Part shown: positions 11,901 through 24,000 of the stretch, in pieces
Position numbering within the stretch: the first letter of the stretch is position 1
Layout of the letters: the number at the start of each line of letters is the position of its first letter
Assembly (NCBI GenBank): GCA_946803715.1
Contig: CAMPET010000002.1
Location: forward strand, 457,907-521,906
Source of the DNA: Beroe ovata
Taxonomy: Eukaryota; Ctenophora; Nuda; Beroida; Beroidae
Direction: 5' to 3'
Length of the DNA: 64,000 nt
Translations under genes and position numbers: made by a program
The notes under the pieces: generated by a model
Told to the model about the DNA's origin: nothing
Database searches by the model: none
Seen by the model: the letters and a program-made list of their open reading frames with translations, nothing else

Positions 11901-13427
11901 CAATATATGTCTGTATCAATACCCAAGTCGCGAAATTCCCAACAATTCTGTTGGTTATTCGCGACCATGGATGTTCGCGACAATGGGTATTCTAGAAGTT
12001 GGGTATTCCGTACTGTAACTATCAGCTGATACTTGATAGGTATAATCGGGATTTCATGTCATTGGGCTGTACTCAAATATTCGGTTATTAATGACTCTAT
12101 TCTCCCAGACCTATCCACTGGAGTTATTGGAGGGTATCCAGTTCCATTCCTGCGATGCATCGTAAAGATGAACAAGTTACTGAAGGTAAAGCACGAGCTC
12201 CTGAACAAAATGAAGAACCTCAACTCAACTGTCGAAAGGAAGGTATGTCGTACAATCATCCATTAACACTTGAATGCCATGGTTTTGACTTTTTTTTATT
12301 ATTCTTAATTGAAATTCATCACCAGACTTCGTTCAAAGAGCCAATGGACAATGGTACACAGTTGATGTATGCTACAGTTGTTCTTGACCTGGATAAGCTA
12401 AACAAGGTTCTCAATAGCAACATAAAGGAGCTGCAGGGCCACTGCAAAACAGTGAGTTGCATTGTGTTAGCACTGTTGTAATTAGAGACGTATGAATTTG
12501 GTGCTTGAATAACATGTTGCTTTGAGACACATATGATGTGATGTATTTCAGCACTTGGGATCTGAAACAATCGCCGCTATTCAAGTTAGAACTGAGTGCA
12601 TGGAGGTTTCAGAACAACTTGTGAGAGAAGCTAACCAACTTATCAAGTTTGTTTCTGGCGATTCTTTTGTCCGTTTGTACGATTGCGATCGATCATTTTG
12701 TTAATTCAAACCGCGCCGCGCGAATATACGACTGTAACGCGCGGGACGATAGTTGTAGAATTGCTCGCGCAGAGCGTGGGAAATTAATTTTGAATGAGAT
12801 GTAAACAAGTGCGTTGTCACTGCGTACCGTTGCGGTTATCGGTAGATATCGTATAACTACAACTGTCATTTTAAACGTTGCATTTGCCTTATTTTGAACT
12901 GACTCAAAAGTTGAGTCAAGTCAGCTTTCTCATGTTGGATGGTCTTAACTACGTTAAATTATTTCAGATTGAAGCACGAAAAGTCTACGAAGTTTGTATC
13001 TGAGTTAACTGCTATTTTGGTTTTAGTTGAGGTAAGTAGAAACACTTGAGTTCGGTTCTGCAGTGTTTCTACTATTTACGAATAAGTTCTCTGTGGCCCA
13101 CAGGCCACAAGGCAAATATTGATCGTGTTTTCAGAAAATATCAAATTCCAAGAATGCCAGTCTGATGCCGATACTCAATGAAAATATCAAGAACTTACGG
13201 TCTCTGGTACATCCTTCTAACTTACAGTGAGTTCAAACTTACACAAATCATGTAATACCTTCACCGAATACGGAGTTTCTCAGATCTTTGATTCATGTTC
13301 AAGGTCATTTTTGTAATACGCAGTTAAGCAAGTTCATTTTCTCAGCTCATTTCAAGACAATGTCGAAGTTCCTCTGGCACACATTCAAGCACGGTTGAAA
13401 CAAGAGTTTCTTAATAATCCTGACTGA
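8930..13427 (+). CDS. LIN9: LIN9, MuvB/DREAM complex subunit (5' exons not found)
   Basis: LIN9 is a core MuvB subunit that serves both the DREAM repressor and the B-MYB activator in cell-cycle gene control. Eleven exons: 8930-9018, 9324-9474, 9608-9749, 10526-10650, 11003-11126, 12109-12242, 12326-12451, 12552-12646, 12968-13031, 13135-13226, 13346-13427. Exons 1-2 give the DIRP domain (WCCYEWFYSNIDRA, then GENDF, GKPRRCSSKFFE). Exon 4 gives GLFVGEVEAVDP and GLGTHTVPDHNV. Exon 6 has VIGGYPVPFL and the coiled-coil start. The last exon ends with VPLAHIQARLKQEFLNNPD. Codons join correctly at every junction tested. About 400 residues are visible against about 540 in vertebrates, the deficit being the poorly conserved N-terminus, which I could not place. 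The 12646 donor is GTTTGT. Confidence 0.95.
9185..9263. repeat. perfect 29-bp inverted repeat hairpin in a LIN9 intron
   Basis: Left arm 9185-9213 and right arm 9235-9263 are exact reverse complements (29 of 29). The 21-base loop is itself partly palindromic (ATGGTA..TACCAT). The whole folds into one long hairpin inside the intron between 9018 and 9324. It could be a foldback MITE or a precursor-like RNA hairpin. No flanking target duplication is obvious. Confidence 0.9.
11264..11775. repeat. degenerate minisatellite in a LIN9 intron
   Basis: About 500 bases of variable units built on CTTGACACCA / CCTGACAGCA followed by CTTTTCCT or GTTTCCTT, roughly 20-30 bases per unit. It lies in the intron between 11126 and 12109. 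The long open frames on both strands here are products of the repeat, not genes. Confidence 0.85.
11836..11920. repeat. TTATTATCAATATATG simple repeat
   Basis: Several copies of TATTATCAATAT with small variations, in the same LIN9 intron as the minisatellite. No other signal is seen. Confidence 0.7.
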
Positions 13428-13879
13428 GCCAACAAGAGGTGAAATAAAATACCAGCTATTATTTACAATTAACACATACTATTTTACAGATTTATTATTT
13501 TAGAGACATTTTGTTCAAAACGATCAAATTTGAGGATTATAGATTTAGCAGATAAATGCTTAATGCTTATCAATATGCAGCGATAATGTTCCTATATAAT
13601 TGACTATCAAAGCGTTTCCAGTAAAGTGTATGATGTGAATCAATTAACAAGTTAAATAGAGTTTAGCAGAAGGAAACCAAATGATAAGATTTCAGAATCA
13701 GAATTTGCATCTTGGAGGGCAGTTTGTCATGCAAGATAAAATAGGGCACAAATTCACAGTCTCTGTGTTGCGATCATTGTTCACACAAGTGTGAAGTTCC
13801 GATTTACCATCACCTATCTGATATTTTGTCACTGCCACCACAGCGCAGTGGCAACACAGCAGCCATCTCCCAAGCAACT
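13428..13879. other. short intergenic gap between convergent genes
   Basis: This lies between the LIN9 stop and the most distal candidate stop of the minus-strand tetraspan gene, so it holds two 3'UTRs facing each other. ATTTATTATTTTA and AATAAA-like strings occur near 13440-13500. No gene is seen. Confidence 0.5.
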
Positions 13880-14067
13880 TCAGCGGGGTGTTGCTTTGTT
13901 TTCTCTGAAGAAAAAGGCATTGTCCTGCGTGAGCGTTCCCTTTTTCTCGTACGGGTTGATCATGTTTTTGGGCGGGATTTTTTCCTGCTCGATGATTCTC
14001 CCGTAATGCGATGCGGCGCAGCACGTTACAATACTAGACATGACGAGCAAGATCCAAGATGCAAATC
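13880..14067 (-). other. candidate alternative last exon B of the tetraspan gene
   Basis: Acceptor TTTCTCTCTCAG precedes GATTTGCATCTTGG. With the upstream leftover G it reads GFASWILLVMSSIVTCCAAS (helix 4), then a basic tail of about 40 residues ending RENKATPR and TGA at 13880. The phase matches the 15636 donor exactly. The polypyrimidine tract is the best of the three. Confidence 0.6.
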
Positions 14068-16974
14068 CTGAGAGAGAAAGACAAGCGTGAGCACTATTTC
14101 GGGTCTAAAATATGCATGTTAATTTCATATCATTCCACATATCAAGCCGGTATTAACATAAACCCTGGAAATGAAACCTAAAAAAATTGAACCTAAACTC
14201 GGGCCAACATAACACCCCTGACCCATAAGTAATATAGTTCATCGCTAATTTGTAATCCCTCTCCTCTCTGTCACTACGAAACAAAACAACAATACACAAC
14301 TATAATTCCGAGAGAGCGTTGCTCAGTTTATTCATGTTTCCCAGGCGACCACGCCCTTAGCTCCCATTCTCATGGACGTGTTTGTCATTCTGCTCTGTGG
14401 ATAACTCATTTCATCAATGGTCATACTCTGAGTGAAGTATCTCCCGTGACTATCGACAGATACTCGAGTGTTGACATTGCTGTGAGCTCCTGGGCCGTGT
14501 GAGGATATGGGAATTTTGCCAGCTTTCCTCATCGATACATTGGGGTCATTCCTCTCCTCATCCAGTGCAGCGAGAATGTCAGCGGAGTAGAGGAAGGCGT
14601 TGTACCAGGATAGGCAGGTGCACGCGACCACTGCAAGCCACATTATGATCCCTGCAATTCCAAGTCAGTCTAATTCGTGTGTGTAGGTGCTGCTAGAAGA
14701 CGCTAATGCTAGAAGATTCTAAAGGAAGGTTCTACGAGTAAGAAAGAAAAATGCACTCCTATTTTAAAAAGTCGAAATGGGACATGAGTGATTTTGATGT
14801 TTATTAACAAGGATGCGACGTATGCCATTGCCTTTTGATCGTGCCCTTGTGACCGAAATAGCCCTTCAATAACTGGTTGTTGAATTCATTAGATATCACT
14901 GATTTTATATCGCAATGCCACTTTATCTCATGATATCTCCGATTCGTTCCCAATCATCTTCAGTCCAACTAGCATTGGCTGACTCTACCGTGTTCATGCT
15001 TGATATCAAATATAAACACGATACGCGTTGTGCAAATCATAGGAGTGTTCGTGCTGCTTTAACAAGCAGACAAGAGTGCAGCAAGCACAGGGATGACAAT
15101 GAGTAAAACACCGCAGAGAATTGCTACTTTTAAATCATGTAATCCGGATGGTCTATTATTATGTCGATAGCTTTTTGAAGATTTAAATGGATATCGAGAT
15201 ACGAATCCTGCGGGCTGATACCGTTAAAACACGCGTGACCGCTTCAAGAGTCTACCGCTCTTTATTAAAATGGGCATACTTTCAAAATCAGATAATTTTC
15301 GACTCATATCTAGTTCTGGATGTTAAAAGCTGTGGAGGAAAGTTATTTGATCATGATTATCATCCTACAGTAATTCTTGCTATAATGTGTGATGAAAGAT
15401 TCAAATCATAGAAACAAACACATAAAATCATCGTACATAGAAACAGGAATACAAACAAGTAAACAAGACACTATAACAATAGACACAAAACGAGGAGTGT
15501 AGAGATGTTATACGATTGGACGGCATGCTCATTGCTCTCAGAACCTCTCTTTCACCATACCCCCTCTCCTATATAAGTATTTTGCTTATATTACCAAATG
15601 AACCCTCCTCCCCTACAATGAGCTCTGCAACTCACCTAGATAGCCAGCCCATCCGATTGAACAGGTTCCCAGGTTGAACATGTCAACTCCTTCACAAAAC
15701 ACACCGGGGCATGACTGGTCTGTCAGCGTGTACTCGCCCATCATACCCAGCCACAGGAGAACAGAAACCAGGATAGCCACAACTGAGGGCAGAAGGAGTG
15801 CGTTATTTGGGAACAACTAGAGCTGGGTGAGTTGGAAATGGTGAGTTGGGGTGACACAGGATTGGTGAGGGTGAGTTGGTGTGAAATAGCGTTGGTAAGA
15901 GTGAGTTTGTCACGAGATGTGGACTAGTGGTCCACTGATAAGATCACTGGTGATACTGGTTGGTGGTGAACACTGATTGATGCTCACTGGTGAGTGGTGA
16001 ATCACTGGTTGGTGATGAGTAATCCAATAGGTTGACCTCACCTCCGAAGGAGAGGAGGATTGCCACGAAAGTGTAGAGGTTGCAGCAGCAACATGTCAGG
16101 GAGCAGCACCCGATGAGCGTGTAGAACCAGGCAAATACACACAGCACGAGACCAGCTAGGAACAAGAGAGAGCATGCCTGAGTGGGGGAGTGTCAATAAC
16201 CATATTATAGTCACGGCACCGAGGCCCCGGGATGAAAATATCACCATAACATCCAATTAATTCATCTCCCTTATACTACCTGATCGTAGACGTTGCCCAT
16301 CTTTTCCAAGGAGTCATACCAAACACAGCGTTCGTTCCCCATTTCGGGGTAGCAGGTCAGGTTGGATATCTTCTCAATGTGATTCATGGGGTAACACATG
16401 CCTGAGGCAGGCACGTGATTGGTCATTTCTTTTCCATTTCAAGTCTTGCCTTCAAGTTCACGGAAACCACAACGGTTTAGTGTTCAATAGTTTGGCCAGA
16501 CATCATCAGGTTTCATCCCTCATTTTCATAGGGCAATTGCACTCACGTTGCCGTTGTTCAATAATACCTGAGAATCCACAAGCACCCGACTTTGTCGTAG
16601 TCCTCCTTTCCACGAGGTCTGTGTCATCATTGAGACATCCAAACTCTGTATTCTCCGGGACTACTAACCAATACGGCTGGGGGTGACTTTTGTTTGAGTT
16701 TTGTGTTACTCAAGAGCGAATATTAGACTAGAGTAGAAAACTTTGGTTGATTTTAATATTTCATCTGATTAGCACTCAGCAGCTTGAGCTATAATTATAA
16801 TTGAAGTAGGGCGTCGGTAGACCGTGACATAATGAACAGTCAACAAACAGGGCGTGTCAACAGTTGCAGTTTCACCTGGAAGTAAGAGACAAGTAGTCCT
16901 ATGAGAGCCACGTATAACAAGATACACGTCACAATACTCAGACCCCTTGGGTACTTAAGTCTGCAGTTGCACAT
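13880..16974 (-). CDS. four-span membrane protein, claudin-like topology, alternative last exons
   Basis: I do not recognise the exact family. Exons from the right: 16974-16876 (ATG at 16974; MCNCRLKYPRGLS then helix 1), 16677-16568 and 16401-16280 (first extracellular loop with about seven Cys, including NLTCYPEMGNERCVWY), 16177-16042 (helix 2, then a Cys-rich turn CCSLTCCCCN and the start of helix 3), 15782-15636 (helix 3 remainder and second loop, LTDQSCPGVFCEG). This leaves a one-base codon remainder (G). Three downstream exons can accept it, each adding a fourth helix and a stop (listed separately). The layout of short N-terminus, long Cys-containing loop 1, short loop 2 and cytoplasmic tail resembles the claudin/PMP22 superfamily, but the W-GLW-C-C signature is absent. 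Location is probably plasma membrane. Confidence 0.75.
14332..14651 (-). other. candidate alternative last exon A of the tetraspan gene
   Basis: Acceptor GGAATTGCAG, then GGATCATAATG. With the leftover G it reads GIIMWLAVVACTCLSWYNAF (helix 4), then an 85-residue Ser/Arg-rich tail ending GVVAWET and TGA at 14332. The phase again matches. The tail contains several Ser/Thr-Pro and basic stretches, and is the longest of the three. Confidence 0.65.
15059..15123 (-). other. candidate alternative last exon C of the tetraspan gene
   Basis: After an AG at 15124-15125 the 65-base segment, with the leftover G, reads AILCGVLLIVIPVLAALLSA followed by C and TAA. That is a helix 4 with almost no cytoplasmic tail. 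The upstream tract (ATTTAAAAGTAG) is a poor polypyrimidine tract, so this is the weakest of the three exons. Confidence 0.35.
15825..16025. repeat. GGTGAGTTGG degenerate repeat in a tetraspan intron
   Basis: Many variants of GGTGAGTTGG, GTGGTGAATCACTGG and TGGTGATACTGG fill the intron between 15782 and 16042. No coding signal is seen. Confidence 0.65.
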
Positions 16975-19118
16975 ATCCTGTAACTTACAGTGTAAGGAAC
17001 TGTCTGCGGGCTTTGATTGTGGCGGTGTGCATGGTTTGAAATTGAAACGGGGTGTCTTGGTGTGAAATTGAGTGAGGAAAAAGTTGGACAGTGAGTCGGA
17101 CTTGCTAAAGCAACTTCCGCTTTGAATCGGGGTTAAGCAGTCTAACAGCGTAGAAAATCGTCGCAATTATACGTATCACACGCAATCACTCGACACAAAT
17201 CACAAACTCTCAAACAGCGGTGTGTTATTCACTGCGCGGCGGTGCTGCTAGGATGGCCGTTGTCACGTGATCTCGTCACGATATGCACGTGACGTCACGT
17301 TCGTTGTCATATGACTGGCTGATGGAGTGCGATGCGTCAAGTATATTCAATTGGGCGATGTATTGCAGTGCTTGTCTTGCTATCATATCGACAAGTAGTG
17401 GTCACGGTCACACGTCGCTTTGTGCATTATAGACCGGGACATGTCCGACACACACGAACATAATCATAATGTGCTTGTGTTTATTAATCTCATTTCGAGA
17501 TTTGATACTGAGCTCCATGGATGTGACAGAGATTCAATCCTAGAATCAAGTAGAATCAAGTAAGCAATTATAATCTATTAAACAGTTAAGTATTAACTTG
17601 CTCCAATTGAGATGGCATAATGAGGCATATTCACTGGTTCAAATAATGGCAATTGTCTTGATGAATCGTGTAATTAAATTTTAATCAATAGCAGAGCATT
17701 GGAGATCGGAATAAGTTCATTTTCACTTTTACTGCTCACCTCATGCCCTCATGGGCATGCATATGATTTTTGCTTTCAGTTTAAACTCACCCACAGTTCA
17801 AACACTCCGTTTTAATTCGATAGATTGAATTTTCGAATATTTGAGTTGATTTTGAATGGTTTATTGATCAGCATGATTAAAGATTAAATTTTGTAGCTTT
17901 TCTTCATCTCGTAGGAATAGGAAATTTTCGGACTTAAACATGGTTTATTGATAAACCGCCATGCGCCATCCGATTTATCTTCTGGTTTATGTTTCAAGAT
18001 ATGGATATGCGTGATTGTGTTAGTCATTATGGGATTTGTGTTTATCTTTGAAACTTTGAATGTTAAATGTCATTAAACTGCTTATGATTATGTACACCTT
18101 TATTCATTATTCAAATTCATTAAATTGAATTAATCAAATATGCTCGTTTATTTTCGATGAGTTCCGAGTCTAACTATTGGCATGAAATGAATGAAATATC
18201 GCGAGAGAATCGAGTAGGGCCTCCTTTTCCGTTTCGTCTCCGAAATGCCCCTTCCTCATCCCCAAAATTTCCCCCAAGTACCGAGGGCGCCACATTCTAA
18301 AATCTTCTATTTCTCTTTTTAACCGTCACCATGCCACGTGCCCCCAAATTGCCTCTTTGTGCTCCCTCGCGGTAAGGGTTAAGATTTATGATTAAGGGCG
18401 CAAAAAAGGCATTTGGAAACATGTGTTTAGGAGATAGTTGGAAAGAGGGGCAAAAACGGGGCATTTTGGGGCAAAAATTGAAAAAGGGGGCGTCGGCGGA
18501 GCAGTCAATGACCCGGAATTTTCCTGATACTAGAAGTGGTAGAAATGCAACAACTTGATTATAAATTGAACCGAAAAATCGATTCCAAAAATGGAAAAAT
18601 ATATAATTTCCAGACAATATTAGTTATGAATCTATTTCATGGCACAACCGAAAATACTGGGAAAATTCACAGCCAAGCAAAGTATAAATCTTCCCTCTCT
18701 GTAAAAATTCTATAAGTTATAACTACAACACGATCACTCCCTCAAAGGTGTGTCATGGCTATCAATAAAAAGTAATATCCCGCTACATGAACTCCCAGAG
18801 TTTCCCATAAAAGTTCACATTTATGAGGGAATTTAACGATTCCACCGAACGTCAAATAAAAAGATCGGCATACTAGCACTACACACAGAGGTGTTGGGCG
18901 TACAGTGGTGACTGACTGACTGGTGATTTTACGAATATCAGCATGCTCAAAACAGCAGCTTATTACGAAATAAAAACTGCCCAAGAAATTGAAATTTGAA
19001 TCTGTCATACTGATACAGCCACAAAATACAAGTTCATGCCTCAGTTTCTCTCATTTGCTCAGTCTACGGCCAATGATCTGCGGAAATATGGTACGACCCG
19101 CTGGACGCGCTCCATCTT
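16975..19118. other. gene-free region
   Basis: AT-rich DNA between the tetraspan start and the next minus-strand gene's stop. The open frames at 18297-18617 and 18742-19008 (minus) lack splice partners, domain signatures and membrane or signal features that would support them. A CACGTG pair lies at 17262-17300. Confidence 0.6.
17262..17300. promoter_or_regulatory. paired CACGTG sites upstream of the tetraspan gene
   Basis: GTCACGTGATC and GCACGTGACGTCACG lie about 290-325 bases upstream of the tetraspan ATG on its 5' side. The second also contains TGACGTCA, the CREB/ATF site. The location fits a promoter, but no transcription start is known. Confidence 0.4.
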
Positions 19119-20676
19119 CTAGAACCCTCTACTGTGGAGGAAGTCCCTGACAAGATCGCCGTACTGGCCGGGTATCTGTAGGGAACAAGCGCCGGCGTCG
19201 ATGTGAATGTAGGTGGGAGGGAACTCCGCCTTAGATTGGAGATGTGAGAGGAGTTGCTCCACGATCACGTTGTAGTCCCCGTACACCTGAAATTATAGTG
19301 GGTCTCTTAGTGCGCCGTTACTTATCACATGACGATATCAGCCAGGATTTCCACATGATAACAGATGATGACGGGGGAGGGAGGGACCAATCGCCCGATG
19401 TACCTAAAATGCAGCTATAACACACTCTGGATGCCCCCAATATTCAATTTGTTAATTGGATCACGAGGTTCATCTCAGAAAAACACTACTTTCATTTGCA
19501 GTGACGTAGCCAGAGGGCATGCAGAGTAAGCATTGCATATCCTGAGAAACCCCTCTGCATGTTTCACAGCCTGAGAAAGTTTTGCATACCCGATAATTCC
19601 CGAACTGTAGCACCATTTCCATTGATTGGCATAGTCAGGGATACATGATTCATAGTCGGGAATACAATATGATGCAAGCAGTGTTTTGTTCTGGATGACT
19701 CTCCTGTGTCATTATAGACCTTATCACTTGATATTTTCGAGATATAAAAACATCAGCTGTGGAAGGAGAAGACCGTTCAATTTCAAAATGCTAATAATAT
19801 ATCCGAGAGGTACCGCAGATGATGGAGCCCAAAAACCAAGACAATAGGACGTTAATAGGACACACAAACCTGTTTGATGACGGTACGAATGGGATACGGC
19901 ATCACCAAAACATCAGTACACTCCACTTCGCTGACATCAAATTCCCCGCCCTCGTCTCTGTCCACAAAGTAGTCCGCCTGTAATTGGAATTGATTCAATG
20001 GTGGTACACTGGTACGGAATATAAATTATACTTATAGCTACCGGGCTATCAAGCTTGATTTTGGTCGCTAGGGTAAGAGCAGAATGAGAATGTACAATGG
20101 GAAGAGAACATGTTCCTTATTGGGAAATGGGGCCAGGGGCTAGGTCATATTTAGCAATTTGGTCCTCATTCCGGACTATATAGCTAAACAACAAAAACCA
20201 AGCATGTATTACCTCAGCTTGAGCTTCAGAATATATGGGCTATATTATAATAGTCCAACAATCGACCCCCTCGGCCCTGACACCCTATCTTGTATCATGT
20301 TCCTCCAGGGCCCTCCCCCTTAATACCATTGTTTGCAACCCCACTCGACTAGACTACTGGGTAAGTAGTTACCTACCTCAGGGCTGTTGATAAACCGGAC
20401 ATCCTTGTCCCTCTTTTCCTTCATCCTGAGAAACCTCAGTAGTGGTAGTTCGTTACCTTCACTGTCATACAGATGTTCCTGTCTCAGTTCGTGATGCCAT
20501 CTCACAGAGGTGAGGGGTGAGGAAAGTGTGACAGGTGAGGTATTTCCCGTTATTGGAGGTGAGGCAGTGGGACAGGGGTGTGTGATTGGGCAGGACTGTC
20601 GCCCACTCGTCTTGATACCCCGTGTCATGCCTCTAGCTGTATAGAGCGATCGGACCACGCCCCTTAGACACAACAT
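19119..20676 (-). CDS. unrecognised protein, probable mitochondrial presequence
   Basis: Three exons: 20676-20377, 19977-19870, 19286-19119; about 190 residues in all. ATG at 20676 gives MLCLRGVVRSLYTARGMTRG, rich in Arg, Ser and hydrophobic residues without acids, as in a mitochondrial targeting sequence. The body has QEHLYDSEGNELPLLRFLR, ADYFVDRDEGGEFDVSEVE and CTDVLVMPYPIRTVIKQVYG, and ends YGDLVRDFLHSRGF then TAG. Codons join cleanly; the second donor is GTTTGT. I do not know the family. A mitochondrial ribosomal or assembly factor is possible but is only a guess from size and presequence. Confidence 0.65.
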
Positions 20677-21042
20677 GGTCCTACACAGGGGAAAAGAGAT
20701 GTGAGACAATCTGGTAGTACAAGCAACAAAAATTAGTACCTCTTCTTAATCTCAAACATATAAAAATGAGCAGATAGTTACATACATATTTAGAGTCAAA
20801 CGGCGCGATATAATTTATTTGAGAATATGAGATAAATAAATAATTCAATCATAAGAGATTACGAACTTGATATGAAATTAAAACTATAAAAACTGGGACT
20901 TGAAGCCGGGAGCTTGAAATTGAAAAGCACGACAGCAATGTTAAGGCCGAGTGGCACTTGTCAACATGTACCCAACATGATCTACGCGCCTATTCTCGAG
21001 TGCTTCATTTCGTAGTGACAATCATGACATCCTCCACACACA

Positions 21043-24000
21043 TCAAGATATGATCCACATGATATTGAGTCCCGTAGGTCCCAAGTGAACGGGTCCTAGC
21101 ATCCCATGATGCTCTTCCCTCAGATGGTAAAGTAGGAGGATCAGTGTGTGGAAGAGATTGTTCCGTCCCTTGCTTATCTCCCACACCTCGTCCCCTGCCA
21201 GCAGCTTGTAGTGTGGTGGGTGGATAGATGACTGGTAAACTGCGTATTCCCGTTTCTTCGTGTCAGCTTTGACAGGTGTCTGGATGAAGTACTGCGTGGT
21301 AAATGTGCGACCCTGAAATGATACCATGGGTTACGACTACCAACTCAACTGGTCTCGAATCCACAACACGAATCCACACCATAGCATCCCATGGGACAGA
21401 TGATGCACGTGCAATGTGTATTAACCTCAGGGTACATGGGATTGCGAGGGAGATGGGAGTCCAGGTACGTGGCAATACAGTGCATCACTATCTGTGAATC
21501 TGTGGGTAGCTCCTTGTTCCAGGAACTGTTCTTGTATCTGCCACCTGATTCCCACCTGAAACAACCTGGCAGAGGGGATGGGCATTAACAGTGGGAGGAG
21601 TGATATTCGTCATCTATAGTCTGAATGACACAGAGTGGAGGGTAACAGCTCATTATTCAGTAAACTATACAATGACACGTGCCTGCTGACTACAGACTAC
21701 TAAATATAGCAGATGGTTCACCTAGACAGCTGCCGCTAGCCAGTTCTCCAATTCTCTTAACCAGATAGTCTTGGTTAACACTCACTTCCAGGTACGGTAG
21801 CAGCAGGGCTGCGGAGGGGGGGGGGGAATAGTCATTTGAAAACGGGACATTCAATATTTGAAACAAACTTTCCCAATCGCTGTTAGGCCTTCTCGAGAAT
21901 TTCGTCTTAGACCCCAACTAATTCTCAGCGTCCAAACTTGATCTCGCGGTTTTGGCCCGGTTTGCATCAGTGGTATAGCATTCCTATTTCCTCGACAACT
22001 AGCAGATGTCTTCAGTCCTTAGTGGACACACTGAGATAACACTTGCAAACTTCACATCACGGAAAAGAAATGAGGTCAACAGGACAACAGACATCACTTG
22101 AACAGAAATCACTTGAACACAAATCACTTGAACAGAAGTCACTTGAACAGAAGTCACTTGAACATGTGCGACTGAGTATTAAGATGATTACCGATGTTAG
22201 CCATATGCTCATGTTTGTTGGCGGATATCTTGCTGAGAACCGCAGTACTGACTGATCCTATCTTACACTCAGCTGAGCCCACTTGCTCCAGAGATGCGTT
22301 GATTGCTTTGATCTCGCTTTGCAGGTGCTGAAAGAGTTATATTCGCTTATTCCGGGTTATTGTGAGTTGAGGCAAAGCATAGATTAAGATTGTTTGTATA
22401 CGATCTGTGCAATTAAAACTGGGGTTGATCATGTGAAAAAGAAACAGGAACAGCGAGATCGGTAAAAATCATCGGTCTTCGTTGTATAACAATATCATAC
22501 CTGGAAAATTGTCTGGGAAATCCACTTTCTCACGTTCTCAGTCCAGATATCAAGACTATGTGACGAGATGCCCAGTCTCTCGAGAAGGGCATCTGCCGCC
22601 TGCTGGTTGTAGTAACTCGTATCCCCTGACACAGAGACACTGGGACTCTGGGATGCGAGGAAGTAGGGACGAGGGGGGAGTGTCTCCGTGGGACGGGGCG
22701 CCCAGCCCCCAGATCCCCCTCCCCCTGACATGTTCCTGTCAGGGGTGGATCCCCTCGTTAACCACTTCTCCTTCTCCTCGTACTCCTGCGGAGGAAGGGG
22801 ATGTGTGTGTGTGTGTGGGTGTGTGTGTGTGTGTTGTGTGTTGTGTGAGNNNNNNNNNNNNNNNNNNNNNNNNNNNNNNNNNNNNNNNNNNNNNNNNNNN
22901 NNNNNNNNNNNNNNNNNNNNNNNNNNNNNNNNNNNNNNNNNNNNNNNNNNNNNNNNNNNNNNNNNNNNNNNNNNNNNNNNNNNNNNNNNNNNNNNNNNNN
23001 NNNNNNNNNNNNNNNNNNNNNNNNNNNNNNNNNNNNNNNNNNNNNNNNNNNNNNNNNNNNNNNNNNNNNNNNNNNNNNNNNNNNNNNNNNNNNNNNNNNN
23101 NNNNNNNNNNNNNNNNNNNNNNNNNNNNNNNNNNNNNNNNNNNNNNNNNNNNNNNNNNNNNNNNNNNNNNNNTGTGTGTGTTGTGTGTGTGTTGTGTGTG
23201 TATGTGTATGTGTGTGTTGTGTGTGTGTCTGTGCGTGTGTCTGTGCGTGCCTGTGTGTGTGTGTGTGTGTGTTTTCAGTAGTAGTGACATGCGCGTTACA
23301 ACAGTATGGACTATGGATCATGGAAAGGAGGGCAGTTTATGACATGTAACTGCTTATCGTGATTATGTCTCACCTTTAGATAATCACTCAGATTATTCAG
23401 ATCTTTCACAGTTTTCCTAATTTTTGGCGAGACAGAGTGAAAATGAGCGTTTTCAGTGTCCTTGACGTCCCTAACAGGCGTGTTGAAACTGAAATGAAAG
23501 TTCCTCATAATACTGTCTGGTATACGACTTTATATAAAGTCGGATAAAGCAACTTCGATCCTTGTTTGATTAGGCAAAGTATTTATCAAGGAAAGGGAAG
23601 AGTTAGAGAACGTACGTTATAATTGCTCCCACTGGAGGTTTGGATAGAACTCCACAGAGTCAGCTAGTTTGGAACAGGGCAATTATGATCCACTATTATC
23701 TTGCTAGAAAGTTGAAATTCCACAATATTTCCCTATCTCATACTACTACACAGAACGTAACACATATTGCGATTTTCCCGTCTGTAGAATCTATAGTGAA
23801 GATCTAGTTTTCGGATAGTTATCTCTCTTTCGGATCGAGTAACATCGAGTAACATTTTCACTCACTTGATGAGGTGCTCGTGCTAACTGCTCACCTGGAT
23901 TGAGAGTGGCTGGTGGTCGCGAGTGAATGAAAGGTGCTGTTGTTGAGCGAGTGGAAGCTGGAGTTGTTTAGTACGAGGCTGTTGTTAGCACTCTGTGAGG

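Noticed and set aside
13698-14024. 108-codon minus frame as an independent gene
   Set aside because: It is out of frame with the helix-coding exon B (14067-13880), which has a proper acceptor and matches the tetraspan donor phase.
18297-19008. Two minus-strand frames of 106 and 88 codons
   Set aside because: No splice partners, no conserved pattern and AT-rich composition typical of intergenic DNA.
22080-22165. CRISPR-like short repeats
   Set aside because: The repeats are contiguous 14-base units without spacers, in a eukaryotic intron.
22482-23342. Long open frames across the GT repeat and N gap on both strands
   Set aside because: They are made of translated Ns and GT/CA dinucleotides. 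The real TMEM209 exon ends at 22785 and the next begins at 23374.
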